Notes: generated from the letters alone by a model not told the origin. Positions 29,587-40,776 are shown, counted from the stretch's first letter. The stretch is 64,000 bases of DNA from Corynebacterium sp. TAE3-ERU12 (GCF_019209905.1 NZ_JAHUTM010000004.1:124001-188000), one strand, 5' to 3'. Numbers and translations are program-made.

Positions 29587-29665
29587 GTCTGTTCATCCTA
29601 ATATCAAGACGTGCTTTGTGCGCTAAATCCCAGGCAGTGTCCGGGTCTCGTTTAGAGTGAAGCGT

Positions 29666-30766
29666 ATGGCACAACAGCCCACAGCACCTCTACCCGGTCC
29701 TGAGGACGTACCGGCGGCAGTCAACGCATCTTTGCGGAAGTTCCTTAATTCAAGGCGCAACACCGCCGTCGAGATCGACCCCTATTTCACCCAACTGGTC
29801 GATGCGGTGAATGAATTCACACTTCAGGGCGGAAAACGTGTCCGCCCGACGTTCCTCTGGGCCGGTTGGCTCGCCAGCGGTGGCGCGGACACAGCCGAGG
29901 ACCCCGCCGCAGTGCTTCACGCAGCTGCCGCACTGGAGTTGGTGCAGGCGTGCGCGTTGATTCACGACGACATCATTGATGCCTCGGATACGCGACGCGG
30001 CAACCCCACGGTGCACCGTCGTTTCGAGGCGGTGCACAGGGACTCCCAGTGGCATGGCGACGGTGGTGCTTTTGGCCGTGCGATGGCGATCCTCGGCGGC
30101 GACCTGGCAATGGTGTGGGCAGATGACATGCTGCGCGAATCCGGCCTGTCCACTGCGGCACTGGTGCGGCTGCAGAACTCATGGTGGCGGATGCGCACCG
30201 AGGTTCTCGGTGGCCAGGCCATCGATATTGTGGCCGAGACCTCCGGTGATGGCCGGTTCGAGGTCGCCGAACGCATCAATACCTATAAAACAGCGGCGTA
30301 CACCATTGAGCGTCCGCTGCTCATCGGCTCGGAAATCGCTGATGCGTCCGAGGACATCACTCACGCCCTGGCCACCTACGGCCGCAACGTCGGCATTGCT
30401 TTCCAGCTACGCGATGACCAACTGGGCTTATTCGGCGACCCCGAAGTCACCGGAAAACCCGCCGGCGATGACCTGCGACAAGGCAAGCGCACAATGTTGC
30501 TGGCCACCGCGTTGGAAAAGCTGCAGGAAACGGCCCCTGATAAGGCGACCTACCTCAATGAAAGCCTGGGGGTTGTCACCGATCTGGAGGAAATTTCCGA
30601 ACTCACCGAGCTGATCCGTTCCACTGGCGCCGACGACAAGATGGAGCAAGAGATCGCTCGACGTACCGAACGTGGACTGGATGCTCTCGAGATCCCCGAA
30701 CTTGCCGAGGAGCACCGCTCATTATTGCGCTCCCTCGCTGAGAAAGTCACGGTGCGAAAGCTATGA
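29666..30766 (+). CDS. idsA: Geranylgeranyl/farnesyl diphosphate synthase (polyprenyl synthetase)
   Basis: Trans-prenyltransferase that condenses isopentenyl diphosphate with allylic primers, feeding carotenoid and polyprenyl synthesis. The 366-residue protein has the first aspartate-rich motif (DDIIDASDTRRG, about residue 103) and the second (RDDQLGLFGDP, about 250). Both are intact, as in IdsA and CrtE. The start at 29666 lies 7 nt after a TAGAGT hexamer, which indicates leaderless translation; an ATG three codons earlier overlaps the promoter. The next gene crtI begins 4 bp inside this one, consistent with a pathway operon. Confidence 0.93.
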   Translation: MAQQPTAPLPGPEDVPAAVNASLRKFLNSRRNTAVEIDPYFTQLVDAVNEFTLQGGKRVRPTFLWAGWLASGGADTAEDPAAVLHAAAALELVQACALIHDDIIDASDTRRGNPTVHRRFEAVHRDSQWHGDGGAFGRAMAILGGDLAMVWADDMLRESGLSTAALVRLQNSWWRMRTEVLGGQAIDIVAETSGDGRFEVAERINTYKTAAYTIERPLLIGSEIADASEDITHALATYGRNVGIAFQLRDDQLGLFGDPEVTGKPAGDDLRQGKRTMLLATALEKLQETAPDKATYLNESLGVVTDLEEISELTELIRSTGADDKMEQEIARRTERGLDALEIPELAEEHRSLLRSLAEKVTVRKL

Positions 30767-32415
30767 CGCAACTGCAATCTTCCACCACAGCCAACCAGGT
30801 CCCCGGCACCCGTGAACATATTGTTATCGCAGGTGCGGGCCTGTCTGGGTTGACCGCTGCGCTGCACCTATTGGCGAAGGGCCACCGGGTGACTGTGCTT
30901 GAGGCCAGCGACCATGTCGGCGGGCGCTGCGCCACCGAGGATGTCACTATCCCCGGCGTCGGCACGATACGCGCTGATACTGGCGCCACGGTGCTGACCA
31001 TGCCCTCGCTTATCGACGATGCCCTCGCCGGGGTTGGGCTCACTGCCACTGAGCTTGACCCGCTCTGGCAGATGGAGCGGCTAGACCCTGCCTACCACGC
31101 CCGCTACCCCGGGGGCCGGACACTTGATGTCTCCGGCGATGAGGTATTCATGGCCAACCAGATCCAACAGTTTCTGCAGGCCAAGGGCACACCTAGGGAG
31201 CACATCGGCACGACCGTCTCCGGGCATCGCGCCATGACCGGCTGGTTGGAGAAGCTTTTTAACTCCTCCTATGACCGGTTCCTCAATCGCTCTTATGATT
31301 CCCCATTGGACATGGTGGGTGATACCACCACCATGAAGCGCCTCATTGAGCTGCTTCGCCTCGGGGCTTTCGGGTCGCTGGGCAAACAGGTCAATAAGAG
31401 ACTGGGCGATGAGGAACTCGGGCGTGTCTTTAGTTTCCAGGCCCTCTATGCCGGGGTCGGCCCCCGAGATGCCCGCGCCGTCTACGGGTGCATTTCCCAT
31501 ATGGATACCGGCATCGGCGTGCACTACCCCGTAGCCTCTGCGACCGGCTCTGGTTCCGGGGCGGTACCGGAACTATTGGCCCGTGGTGTGCGCGCAGCAG
31601 GCGGCGAAATTCGCCTTGGTACTGCTGTGCAAGGTCTCACAGTCGCCCCTGGTCGACGTGGCGACGTCACCGACGTCACCGTCGTTGCCGATGGCATCAC
31701 CGAATCGGTGAGCTGCGATGGCTTTATCGCCACCGTGGATTACCCAGTACTTGACCACTGGTTAGCGGCGGCCGGCGCGAAGCCCAGGCACCGGCAGGTG
31801 CCGCGACGATGGTCACCGTCGGCAGTTGTTGCACATGGCGCAGCCCCAACAACAGTGACCGACACCTGGCCAGAAGCCCACCACACCATCAGTTTCGGCG
31901 AGAACTGGGATGCCACCTTCGACGAGATCTGTGCCCCTACTGGCGGCACCGTGATGACGGACCCCTCACTGCTGATTACCCGTCCAGCAGTAACCGACCC
32001 GGCCCGCATTATTAAAGGCACCGACGGGCGCGCCTGGGAGCCACTGAGCATTCTGGCGCCATGCCCAAACCTCAACTCCGCACCGGTGGTGTGGGACACC
32101 GTGGCCGACTCCTACATCCGCGAACTCACCGCCACCCTGGAACTGCGCGGATACACCGGTATCTCCACGCACTGGCAGTACGGCCGGGTGGATACCCCCA
32201 CCACATGGGCGGCAACCGGTATGGGTGCGGGCACCCCATTTGGCCTAGCGCACCTGTTCCGGCAGACCGGGCCGTTCCGGCCCCGTAATTACTCCTCGAC
32301 TGGCCCCGCCAACCTGGTGCACGCAGGTTCGACCACAGTGCCTGGCGTCGGCGTGCCCACCGTCATGCTCTCCGGTGCTCTTGCCGCAGATAGGTTCAAG
32401 GCGATCCACTCATGA
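30763..32415 (+). CDS. crtI: Phytoene desaturase family FAD oxidoreductase (CrtI-type)
   Basis: Flavin-dependent desaturase that introduces double bonds into phytoene or a related carotene. Of 550 residues, the N-terminal FAD-binding motif is GAGLSGLTAALHL (about 23-35) with the downstream acidic residue of VLEASDHVGGR. The conserved C-terminal segment is GSTTVPGVGVPTVMLSG. It is coupled to idsA by a 4-bp overlap and to mptA by another. With crtB 1.6 kb away, these are carotenoid genes. The exact step is not provable from sequence. Confidence 0.9.
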   Translation: MTQLQSSTTANQVPGTREHIVIAGAGLSGLTAALHLLAKGHRVTVLEASDHVGGRCATEDVTIPGVGTIRADTGATVLTMPSLIDDALAGVGLTATELDPLWQMERLDPAYHARYPGGRTLDVSGDEVFMANQIQQFLQAKGTPREHIGTTVSGHRAMTGWLEKLFNSSYDRFLNRSYDSPLDMVGDTTTMKRLIELLRLGAFGSLGKQVNKRLGDEELGRVFSFQALYAGVGPRDARAVYGCISHMDTGIGVHYPVASATGSGSGAVPELLARGVRAAGGEIRLGTAVQGLTVAPGRRGDVTDVTVVADGITESVSCDGFIATVDYPVLDHWLAAAGAKPRHRQVPRRWSPSAVVAHGAAPTTVTDTWPEAHHTISFGENWDATFDEICAPTGGTVMTDPSLLITRPAVTDPARIIKGTDGRAWEPLSILAPCPNLNSAPVVWDTVADSYIRELTATLELRGYTGISTHWQYGRVDTPTTWAATGMGAGTPFGLAHLFRQTGPFRPRNYSSTGPANLVHAGSTTVPGVGVPTVMLSGALAADRFKAIHS

Positions 32416-34067
32416 ACAAGCTCTGCTCGGCTGTCGCCTCGACACCGGTACGCCTCGGCGTCACCGGTATGTCTTTGATGGCGGTGGGTTCCTACGGAGC
32501 CGGCGCTACGCGCTACCGCGGCGGCATTGTCGACGCTCTCGGGTTGGATTGGATGACCTACGGGCACGGCTTCGCCGTCTTTGAGCTTGTCATCTGGGTC
32601 GGTGCCGCTGTTGTGCTGGCTGCATGGCTGCGCCTGGGGCGGGAGATGATCTGGCGTGGCGGCACGGTCGATACAGCAGAGTCCTCCGATCTGGGCTGGA
32701 AAACGAAGCTCAGCGAGGTCAACCGCACCTTCATGTGGTGGCTTATTCCGCTGTCCCTATCGGGTCCGTTGTTTTCGCGCGATGTGTATTCCTACATCAT
32801 TCAGGGCGCGATGCTGCGCGACGGCTTCGACCCATATACCCAAGGCCCAGCGGTGAATCCCGGCCCGCTGCTCTATGAAGTATCAGCGGACTGGCGCAAC
32901 ACCACCACCCCATATGGCCCGCTTCACCTGGGCCTGGGCAAGCTCATCACCAGCATTACCGGCGATAGTGTCACCGGCGGCATCATCGTATTCCGCCTAC
33001 TGTGCCTGCTTTCGGTGCTGGCTATTGCCTGGACCGTGCCACGAATCACCCTGCGTTTAGGTGGAGACCCTGTCCTCGCGCAATGGATCGGTGTCCTCAA
33101 TCCTTTGGTGCTGTTCCACTTAGTCGGCGGTATGCACAATGAGGCACTCATGCTGGCGCTTGTCGGCGCGGGCATCACCGCAGCGCTGGCACTAAAACCT
33201 CTGCCTGGCGCAGCCGCCGGTGCCGCCCTGGTCGGCGTCGCCGTGGCGCTGAAAGCAACCGCGATAATCGCCATGCCGTTCATGGTGTGGATCGCACTTA
33301 CTCGCAAATCCCCCATCCGCAATTGGCGCACCACCTTCGGCCGCCTCGGCGAGATCATTGGTGTGGGCGTGATGTTGTCGGCTATTACGCTCGGCGTGCT
33401 GGCTGTGTGCACCTGGATCACCGGGGCCGGCTGGGGCTGGATTTCTGAGCTCAGCGGCAATGTCAAGGTCATCAATCCGCTAGCCGCCCCCAGTGCGGTA
33501 GCCGGGATTATCTCGTCGGTAGCGGTCTACTTCACCGACACCATCACCTTCAATACCGTCGTCGATATCGCCCGGCCGATCTCCGCGCTGTGCCTGGTGG
33601 CGGGCTTGATCGGCAGCTGGTTGGTATTCCGCAATACCCCGCGCCGCGCAGTGGCAGGCATGGCCGCTGCCCACGGCGCGATCGTGGTCTTCAACTCAGT
33701 TGTTCTGCCCTGGTACCACAGCAGTTTGCTTGTGCTTGTGGGATCGATTCGGCCGCGCCGCTGGGTGGTGAATATTACGGTGCTGGGCACCATCATCTTG
33801 TGTATGTCATTCGCCGGCGGCGGCAATAACCGCTTCTACGAACCCGGGTGGATGATTGCGATCACCCTCAGCGCAATAGCCGCTACCCGATGGCTCACTC
33901 ACGGTGTGTGGTCCACTCGCCTGGTGTGGCGTGGTGTCCACGGCGACGGCGCCGATAAGGCGGTTGACTACAGCGTCGCCGGTATCGACAACCGAGATGA
34001 CCCGGCGCTGCCGGATGCCGCCCCTATTTCCGCCGGACGATGGGAGACCACGCATGCACCGCAATGA
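32412..34067 (+). CDS. mptA: Alpha-(1->6)-mannopyranosyltransferase (GT-C family, MptA-like)
   Basis: Membrane mannosyltransferase that extends the alpha-1,6 mannan core of lipomannan using polyprenyl-phosphomannose. The 551 residues contain many hydrophobic segments. An acidic, GT-C-like loop follows the first ones (FSRDVYSYIIQGAMLRDG, about 115-135), the probable catalytic site. In C. glutamicum MptA neighbours idsA, and the order idsA-mptA is preserved here apart from the inserted crtI. It overlaps crtI by 4 bp and crtB by 14 bp. The C-terminal tail is hydrophilic. Assignment to mptA rather than mptB rests on synteny. Confidence 0.85.
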   Translation: MNKLCSAVASTPVRLGVTGMSLMAVGSYGAGATRYRGGIVDALGLDWMTYGHGFAVFELVIWVGAAVVLAAWLRLGREMIWRGGTVDTAESSDLGWKTKLSEVNRTFMWWLIPLSLSGPLFSRDVYSYIIQGAMLRDGFDPYTQGPAVNPGPLLYEVSADWRNTTTPYGPLHLGLGKLITSITGDSVTGGIIVFRLLCLLSVLAIAWTVPRITLRLGGDPVLAQWIGVLNPLVLFHLVGGMHNEALMLALVGAGITAALALKPLPGAAAGAALVGVAVALKATAIIAMPFMVWIALTRKSPIRNWRTTFGRLGEIIGVGVMLSAITLGVLAVCTWITGAGWGWISELSGNVKVINPLAAPSAVAGIISSVAVYFTDTITFNTVVDIARPISALCLVAGLIGSWLVFRNTPRRAVAGMAAAHGAIVVFNSVVLPWYHSSLLVLVGSIRPRRWVVNITVLGTIILCMSFAGGGNNRFYEPGWMIAITLSAIAATRWLTHGVWSTRLVWRGVHGDGADKAVDYSVAGIDNRDDPALPDAAPISAGRWETTHAPQ

Positions 34068-35079
34068 TGCCGCTGAGCCCGCCATAACCGGAATCGCACC
34101 GGAACAACTCGCCGCGGCCCGGCAGCTATGCCACACCATCTCCGCCGGTCACGGGCGGACCTATTCCCTTGCCGCACGCCTGCTCACACCTGAACAGCGC
34201 ACCGCAGTGTGGTGCCTCTACGCCTGGGCCCGCACTGTCGACGATGTCGTGGATATTGAAGGGCCGGTCAATGACCCGGCCGACACCGAGGACCACGTCC
34301 ACCGGCTACAGAGCGCACTCATTGACTTCATCAACCACAACCCGCCCGCCGAACCCACGCCAGAAACACCTCCGGAAAGCACGCTTAGCCAGCAGGAATG
34401 GTCCATTGCTGCGGCCACTGCAGACACCATCGTGCGCTGGGATATCCAACCGGACCTTTTCGCAGATTTCGCGCGCTGCATGCTGATGGACGTGCCCGGC
34501 GCGACTGGGCACCGCGCCCATTTCGCCACCTGGGAGCAACTCACCGAATATATGTGGGGCTCGGCGGCGGTCATTGGTCTGCAGATGCTTCCGGTATTGG
34601 GCACCACCACTGCCCCCGAAGAGGCCAAGCCGTACGCAATTGCGTTGGGCAATGCTTTCCAGGTCACTAATTTTCTGCGCGATGTCGCCGAGGACCTGCG
34701 CCGGGGTCGTATCTATCTGCCTACCGACGAATGGGCAGCCTTCGGCGTGGACCCGGAAATGCTGCACCAATGCGCGCAACGAGGCCACGCGACAAAGGAA
34801 ATCACCGCCGCGATGCGGCATTTCGCTGCGGTCAACCGATCCATGTACCGCGATGCGGACCCCGGGGTGCAGCTGCTCTCCGGCCCGGCACGGCCGGCTA
34901 TCCGCACTGCGCGGATTCTCTACGGGGACATCTTGGAGCGGATAGCCGCCCAGGGGCATGACCCCTTTGTGGGGCGGGCGGTCGTGCCAACGCGACGACG
35001 CCTGGCCATTGCCATTCCCTACGGGGCAGCAGCTATTGGCCAGGCAGCGCTCACGTCGGCACGCGCTGTGCTGCGCTAA
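34054..35079 (+). CDS. crtB: Phytoene/squalene synthase family protein (CrtB-type)
   Basis: Head-to-head prenyl condensing enzyme that makes phytoene from two geranylgeranyl diphosphates, or a related C-chain product. The 341 residues show both aspartate motifs: ARTVDDVVDIEG (about 62-73) and LRDVAEDLRRGRIYLP (about 208-223). The start at 34054 has GGGAGA 6 nt upstream and overlaps the end of mptA by 14 bp. Its stop overlaps the convergent Rv2175c-like gene by 4 bp. The longer upstream frame is a shadow of mptA. Confidence 0.9.
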   Translation: MHRNDAAEPAITGIAPEQLAAARQLCHTISAGHGRTYSLAARLLTPEQRTAVWCLYAWARTVDDVVDIEGPVNDPADTEDHVHRLQSALIDFINHNPPAEPTPETPPESTLSQQEWSIAAATADTIVRWDIQPDLFADFARCMLMDVPGATGHRAHFATWEQLTEYMWGSAAVIGLQMLPVLGTTTAPEEAKPYAIALGNAFQVTNFLRDVAEDLRRGRIYLPTDEWAAFGVDPEMLHQCAQRGHATKEITAAMRHFAAVNRSMYRDADPGVQLLSGPARPAIRTARILYGDILERIAAQGHDPFVGRAVVPTRRRLAIAIPYGAAAIGQAALTSARAVLR

Positions 35080-35450
35080 AGCGCCATCGCCTGGGCGCGG
35101 CGGCGTACCTCGCGGGCCAGGTGCCCATGTAGGGCGTCAATGGGCCGCCCGGGAAGCGTGTCATCCTCGGTGAACAACCAATCCAACGTTTCCTCGTCGG
35201 AGTAATTGCCGTCGTGCATGAGTGCAAGTACCCCGGGAAGGAACCGGTTGACCTCAGTTTCGGTGAGCATGCGCTCCGGCACCTGGGCGATATTGTCACG
35301 CTGAACAGCGAGAATCGTGCGTTCCTGGAGCATTGCGTGCACGCGGGTAACCGGGACGTCAAGGCGCTCGGCAACATCCGGCACCGGCAGCACCGGCTCG
35401 GACGGGTCAAGGACATCAGTGCAGGCTGGGATTTTCTTCACGGCACTCAT
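35076..35450 (-). CDS. Rv2175c-like DNA-binding protein
   Basis: Small winged helix-turn-helix-like protein of the mycobacterial Rv2175c family. In M. tuberculosis Rv2175c is a substrate of the kinase PknL encoded next door; here too a PknL-like kinase lies immediately upstream on the opposite strand. The conserved features are CTDVLDPSEP, a helix-turn-helix (about 30-50, DVAERLDVPVTRVHAML), and the C-terminal RPIDALHGHLAREVRRRAQAMA. The start is uncertain: ATG at 35450 gives 124 aa; an upstream ATG at 35504 gives 142 aa. Neither has a good ribosome site. Confidence 0.8.
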   Translation of the reverse strand: MSAVKKIPACTDVLDPSEPVLPVPDVAERLDVPVTRVHAMLQERTILAVQRDNIAQVPERMLTETEVNRFLPGVLALMHDGNYSDEETLDWLFTEDDTLPGRPIDALHGHLAREVRRRAQAMAL

Positions 35451-35536
35451 GGTAGCGGCGCTACTACTGCGGTGCGTTAGCCGTAGCGGTGTCACGTCGG
35501 CCATACTGGTGTGCGAATTAATCAGAGGAGCTACAC

Positions 35537-37864
35537 GTGACTGAATTACGACAGGGCGACTTCCTCGATGGCCGCTACCGAATCGGCCCCAAGATCGCTC
35601 GCGGTGGTATGTCGACGGTCTACCGTGCTCTTGACACCCGCCTGGGCACCGTAGTCGCCGCGAAAGTAATGGACCCCCGGTTCCAGGACGACGCGGCCTT
35701 CCGAACCCGCTTTGAACGAGAAGCCCGCTCAGTCGCCGCGATCAGTGATCCCTGCTTGGTCAATGTCTACGACCAGGGGGCGGATAGCTCCGGTCACGTT
35801 TTTGTGATCATGGAGTTCGTCAATGGCGGCAACCTGCGTGAACTCCTCGATGAACGTGGCCCCATGCCCCCACACGCAGCGGTGGCGGTCGTGCAGCCGG
35901 TATTGCAGGCTTTGACGCTGGCCCATAAGCGCGGCATGGTGCACCGCGATATTAAGCCCGAGAATGTTCTGATCAGTGATTCCGGGCAGGTCAAGCTCAC
36001 CGATTTTGGGCTGGTGCGCGCTGCGGCCGACGCTAAAGTCACCGCAAATACCGCGATTGTGGGCACTGCCGGGTACCTCTCCCCCGAGCAGGTCACTGGT
36101 GCAGATATCACCCCTGCCTCAGACGTGTATTCCACCGGTGTGCTGCTTTTTGAGCTGCTCACCGGGACAATGCCGTTTACCGGCGACTCCGCTTTGGGGA
36201 TAGCCATGCAGCGCCTGGACAAGGATGTCCCGGCGCCCAGTACCGCTATCGGCGGCATTCCCCCAGAAATTGATGAGTTGGTGGCACATGCCACCGCCCG
36301 ATCCGCAGCGGATCGCTTCCCCACCGCCGCCGAGTTCAGTGCACAATTGGCGTCGGTGGCTGAGGATTTGGCGCTGCCGTCATTTACGGTGCCGTCCCCG
36401 AAGGACTCGGCTGCACACCGGGCTGCGGAGCTGCCTGACGACGCTGCGGGTGACACGAACGACACTGAGCCGGGAATCACCGGCACCGCGATTATTGCTG
36501 GAGCCCCCGCCCCCGGCACTTTTGGCCCGCATGACGATACGGAGTCTGAAACCAGGGTTGATCTGGCGTGGAGCAAGCCCGACGATGACCCCACCCGCAC
36601 TAACCCTGAGGGCATGACGGCTATTTTGCCTCCACAGGGTGGCGCCGATAATGCGGATACCAGCGTCGTCCCGGCCGCTGGGGCCGCAGCTATGGGCGCC
36701 GCTGGTGGGCCTACTGGTGGGCCAGGGAGTGCGCCTGCTGGTGGGCCTGGGCGAAGTCCGCGGGGCCCTGAGCCAACCAAGGGCCGCAAACGCACCCGGA
36801 CTGGTTGTGCGCTGTGGGTCATTATTGCCCTTATCGCCACCGCCGCTGTTCTTGTTGGTGCGTGGTGGCTTGGTTCGGGCCGCTACGGCGAGGTGCCCCA
36901 AATCAGCGGGATGAGCCGCCAAGAGGCTGTGCGCACCATCGTCAAGGCTGGCTTCGACCCGGTTTCTGGGGAGGAGTACAGCAATGATGTGCCCGCCGGG
37001 ACGGTGGCCGGGTCCAATCCGTCGGCAGGCTCGCGTGCGGTGCGCGGCGATGCCATCGAGGTGCTGATCTCTTTAGGTAAACCAACGGTGCCGCCGTTGC
37101 CGCCGGACCGTTCGGCCCAGCGTTACTCCCAGCTGCTGTCGGAGCGCACATTAAAAGAAAAACGCGGCGAAGCGGTCTTTTCTGATGACATCCCCGATGG
37201 TGGTGTGGTCTCAGCCAACCCCGCCCCCGGCGAAACAGTAAACGTCGCCAGTGAAGTGACTGTTTTCCTTTCCAAGGGGCCAGCCCCGGTCAAGGTTCCC
37301 AACGTGGTCGGGATGACCGAAGAAGAAGCCCGAAAAATACTTTCCGACGCTGGGCTGAGGGTGAAAGACTCCACCAACGAAGAATTCGATGATGACGCCA
37401 AGGCCGACGAGGTGTTGAAAATCGAACCAGAGGTCGGCACCGGACTCGAACGCGATAGCGAAGTGACCTTGACCATCAATAATGGTGTGGAGATCCCAGA
37501 TGTTGTGGGAATGAGCGAAGAAGATGCCCGCAAGAAACTCGACGAGGCGGGCATTGTGGTCGAGGAGGTACGTATCGATAACGACTCCTCCCGCAAGGCC
37601 GGTGAGGTCGAACGCGTCAACCCCAGCACCGGCAAGGTCGTTGACCCCGCCAACCCGCGGGTGACGCTGTTCATCTCGGACCGCGTGGAAGTGCCGTTGC
37701 TTATCGGCTCCAGTGTGGGCGATGCCCGAGATAAGGCCGAAGAGGCGGGCCTGCAATTGGATGTCAAGGGCGATCCGACCGATGATGACCTGGTCATCAC
37801 CCAATCCCCACGGCCGGGCAAGACAATGCACAAGGACGATAAAGTCTCCGTGCGCGCAGCCTGA
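35537..37864 (+). CDS. pknL: Serine/threonine protein kinase with five PASTA domains (PknL-like)
   Basis: Transmembrane Hanks-type kinase that senses the cell wall. The kinase domain spans about 10-270: glycine loop ARGGMSTVY, Lys43, HRD Asp138, DFG Asp156, and VGTAGYLSPEQ in the activation segment. A Pro/Gly-rich linker follows, then a membrane segment (about 425-447). Five extracytoplasmic PASTA repeats (about 450-775) each begin with a V/I-P-x-h-h-G-M-type motif; the second is the most degenerate. GTG start with AGAGGAG upstream. PknL in C. glutamicum has five repeats; the M. tuberculosis protein has none. It lies next to its probable substrate gene. Confidence 0.95.
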   Translation: MTELRQGDFLDGRYRIGPKIARGGMSTVYRALDTRLGTVVAAKVMDPRFQDDAAFRTRFEREARSVAAISDPCLVNVYDQGADSSGHVFVIMEFVNGGNLRELLDERGPMPPHAAVAVVQPVLQALTLAHKRGMVHRDIKPENVLISDSGQVKLTDFGLVRAAADAKVTANTAIVGTAGYLSPEQVTGADITPASDVYSTGVLLFELLTGTMPFTGDSALGIAMQRLDKDVPAPSTAIGGIPPEIDELVAHATARSAADRFPTAAEFSAQLASVAEDLALPSFTVPSPKDSAAHRAAELPDDAAGDTNDTEPGITGTAIIAGAPAPGTFGPHDDTESETRVDLAWSKPDDDPTRTNPEGMTAILPPQGGADNADTSVVPAAGAAAMGAAGGPTGGPGSAPAGGPGRSPRGPEPTKGRKRTRTGCALWVIIALIATAAVLVGAWWLGSGRYGEVPQISGMSRQEAVRTIVKAGFDPVSGEEYSNDVPAGTVAGSNPSAGSRAVRGDAIEVLISLGKPTVPPLPPDRSAQRYSQLLSERTLKEKRGEAVFSDDIPDGGVVSANPAPGETVNVASEVTVFLSKGPAPVKVPNVVGMTEEEARKILSDAGLRVKDSTNEEFDDDAKADEVLKIEPEVGTGLERDSEVTLTINNGVEIPDVVGMSEEDARKKLDEAGIVVEEVRIDNDSSRKAGEVERVNPSTGKVVDPANPRVTLFISDRVEVPLLIGSSVGDARDKAEEAGLQLDVKGDPTDDDLVITQSPRPGKTMHKDDKVSVRAA

Positions 37865-37888
37865 CCCCGGCTTCCCCAGGGCATAGAA

Positions 37889-37928
37889 AATCCGGCTGGT
37901 ACGCGACTCACCGCGTCCCAGCCGGATT
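37889..37928. terminator. Bidirectional terminator between pknL and aroG
   Basis: Convergent-gene spacer with 11-base arms AATCCGGCTGG (37889-37899) and CCAGCCGGATT (37918-37928). A T-rich stretch follows on the plus strand and a TTTT stretch on the minus strand. Confidence 0.85.
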
Positions 37929-37944
37929 ATTTTTCTGTGGACAG

Positions 37945-39375
<1,431 letters not shown>

Positions 39376-39403
39376 CTATCCCATTTCTTTTCCCACAGTG
39401 TGG

Positions 39404-39892
39404 TCAGGAGCGCAAATGGGCCTCAATAGCCCGGTATCGGGCCAGGTTATGGCGCGCATCAGCGAGTGCGTCATGCCGCCCATCATTTTGATTCGGCAGC
39501 TTCGGAGACCCCGCAGCCAGCCAGTGTTGCTTCAACTCCCGGGTAAAACGGGGAATCCGCCGCGGCAGCTTGGTCATATCGCCCCACAACTGCACAAGCG
39601 CGATGTGGTCATACGCCCCCACCCACGCCCACAGCTCAGGATCACCCTGATTGGGGGCAAGAAGGAACTCCCCCAACCGATCCCGGATGGCAGCACGCGA
39701 CATCCACGTCGGACTGCTGGGGCTGGGAAGCTGATTGAGTACGTTCTGGCGCACCCACGGACCGGCGGCGCGGGCATCAAACTCGGTTGATACCGCGTAG
39801 AACTCGCGTCCATCCTCAGCCACGACGCCAATAGAGACGAGATCGATGGTCCGACCGTCTTCGATGAATTCGGTGTCGTAGAAATAACGCAC
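39404..39892 (-). CDS. RNase AS (poly(A)-preferring 3'-5' exoribonuclease)
   Basis: DEDDh-type exoribonuclease of the Rv2179c family, which degrades adenine-rich RNA tails. Of 162 residues, the N-terminal catalytic DTE lies in RYFYDTEFIEDG (residues 2-13); a later WVGAYDHIALVQLWG segment carries the second Asp, and HDALADARHNLARY near the end carries the last two acidic residues and His. The GTG at 39892 is chosen because it begins the conserved VRYFYDTEF; the ATG 23 codons earlier would extend into the plsC stop region. Confidence 0.88.
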   Translation of the reverse strand: MRYFYDTEFIEDGRTIDLVSIGVVAEDGREFYAVSTEFDARAAGPWVRQNVLNQLPSPSSPTWMSRAAIRDRLGEFLLAPNQGDPELWAWVGAYDHIALVQLWGDMTKLPRRIPRFTRELKQHWLAAGSPKLPNQNDGRHDALADARHNLARYRAIEAHLRS

Positions 39893-39902
39893 GAGGCTCA
39901 GG

Positions 39903-40691
39903 CTACCGTTTAGTCCAGAACGAACCAGCACCGGGCGGCGGCGGGGTTTCCAGCTCACCACCGGGCTCAGCGCCCTCGGGGTAGCCCTCCCCAGCGGCCA
40001 ACGAATTCTTCACGTCGGCGGAGTACGCCGCGACGTAGGTCTGGCCAGACATCTGCTGCAGCGTGGCCATGAGGTCATCAGTCATGGCACGGGCGCAGTG
40101 GTACTCATCGCCGCGATCGCGGTAATCCGCCGGGTCCAACGGGTCACCGATAAGCAGACCAACCTTGACTGGGCGCGGTACCCACGTGCCGATGGGATTG
40201 GCCTTCTCCGAGTCGAACATCGCCAATGGGTAAACCTTCGCGCCCGAGTTCAAGGCAACCCGCGCCAGGCCGGTCTTGCCCTTATAGAGGCGGCCGTCAT
40301 GTGAACGGGTGCCCTCGGGGTACATGCCGAGCACTTCGCCGCGAGCAAGAACCTTCAAGCCCGCATTCAGCGCGTCTTTGGCGGCATCACCAGAAGTGCG
40401 GTCAATGGGCACCTGGTTCAAGCAGTGGAAGAAGAAACGCTGCACCGCGCCCTTAATGCCGGTACCGGTGAAATATTCCTTCTTCGCCAGGAAAGTCAGC
40501 TCACGCTTGAGCACCAGCGGCAAGAAGAACGAGTCCATCACGGAAAGGTGATTGGACGCCAAGATGACCGGCCCCTCGTCGGGGAGCTTGTCGAAGCCGG
40601 AATGGCGCGGCCGGTTCCAGACCCACAGCCACGGCCCGATCAGGATGTACTTGAAGAAGAAGTACCACTTATTGCCCACTTTTTTTGCCAC
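39903..40691 (-). CDS. plsC: 1-acyl-sn-glycerol-3-phosphate acyltransferase (PlsC family)
   Basis: Membrane-associated acyltransferase that makes phosphatidic acid from lysophosphatidate. The 262 residues include the catalytic H-x4-D box (NHLSVMDSFF, near residue 50) and the substrate-binding EGTRS (about 126). A hydrophobic N-terminal segment provides membrane attachment. It resembles Rv2182c. The GTG start at 40691 has TATGAT six bases upstream, suggesting leaderless translation; two earlier in-frame codons (TTG) are less likely. The C-terminus is proline- and glycine-rich. Confidence 0.9.
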   Translation of the reverse strand: MAKKVGNKWYFFFKYILIGPWLWVWNRPRHSGFDKLPDEGPVILASNHLSVMDSFFLPLVLKRELTFLAKKEYFTGTGIKGAVQRFFFHCLNQVPIDRTSGDAAKDALNAGLKVLARGEVLGMYPEGTRSHDGRLYKGKTGLARVALNSGAKVYPLAMFDSEKANPIGTWVPRPVKVGLLIGDPLDPADYRDRGDEYHCARAMTDDLMATLQQMSGQTYVAAYSADVKNSLAAGEGYPEGAEPGGELETPPPPGAGSFWTKR

Positions 40692-40776
40692 GAGCAAATC
40701 ATACTAATTGTGCCCGAAATAGCACTGCAGGCCCCGACAATAAAGAGCGCCGTTCAGCTTTTGTGCAGGTGGGCGG

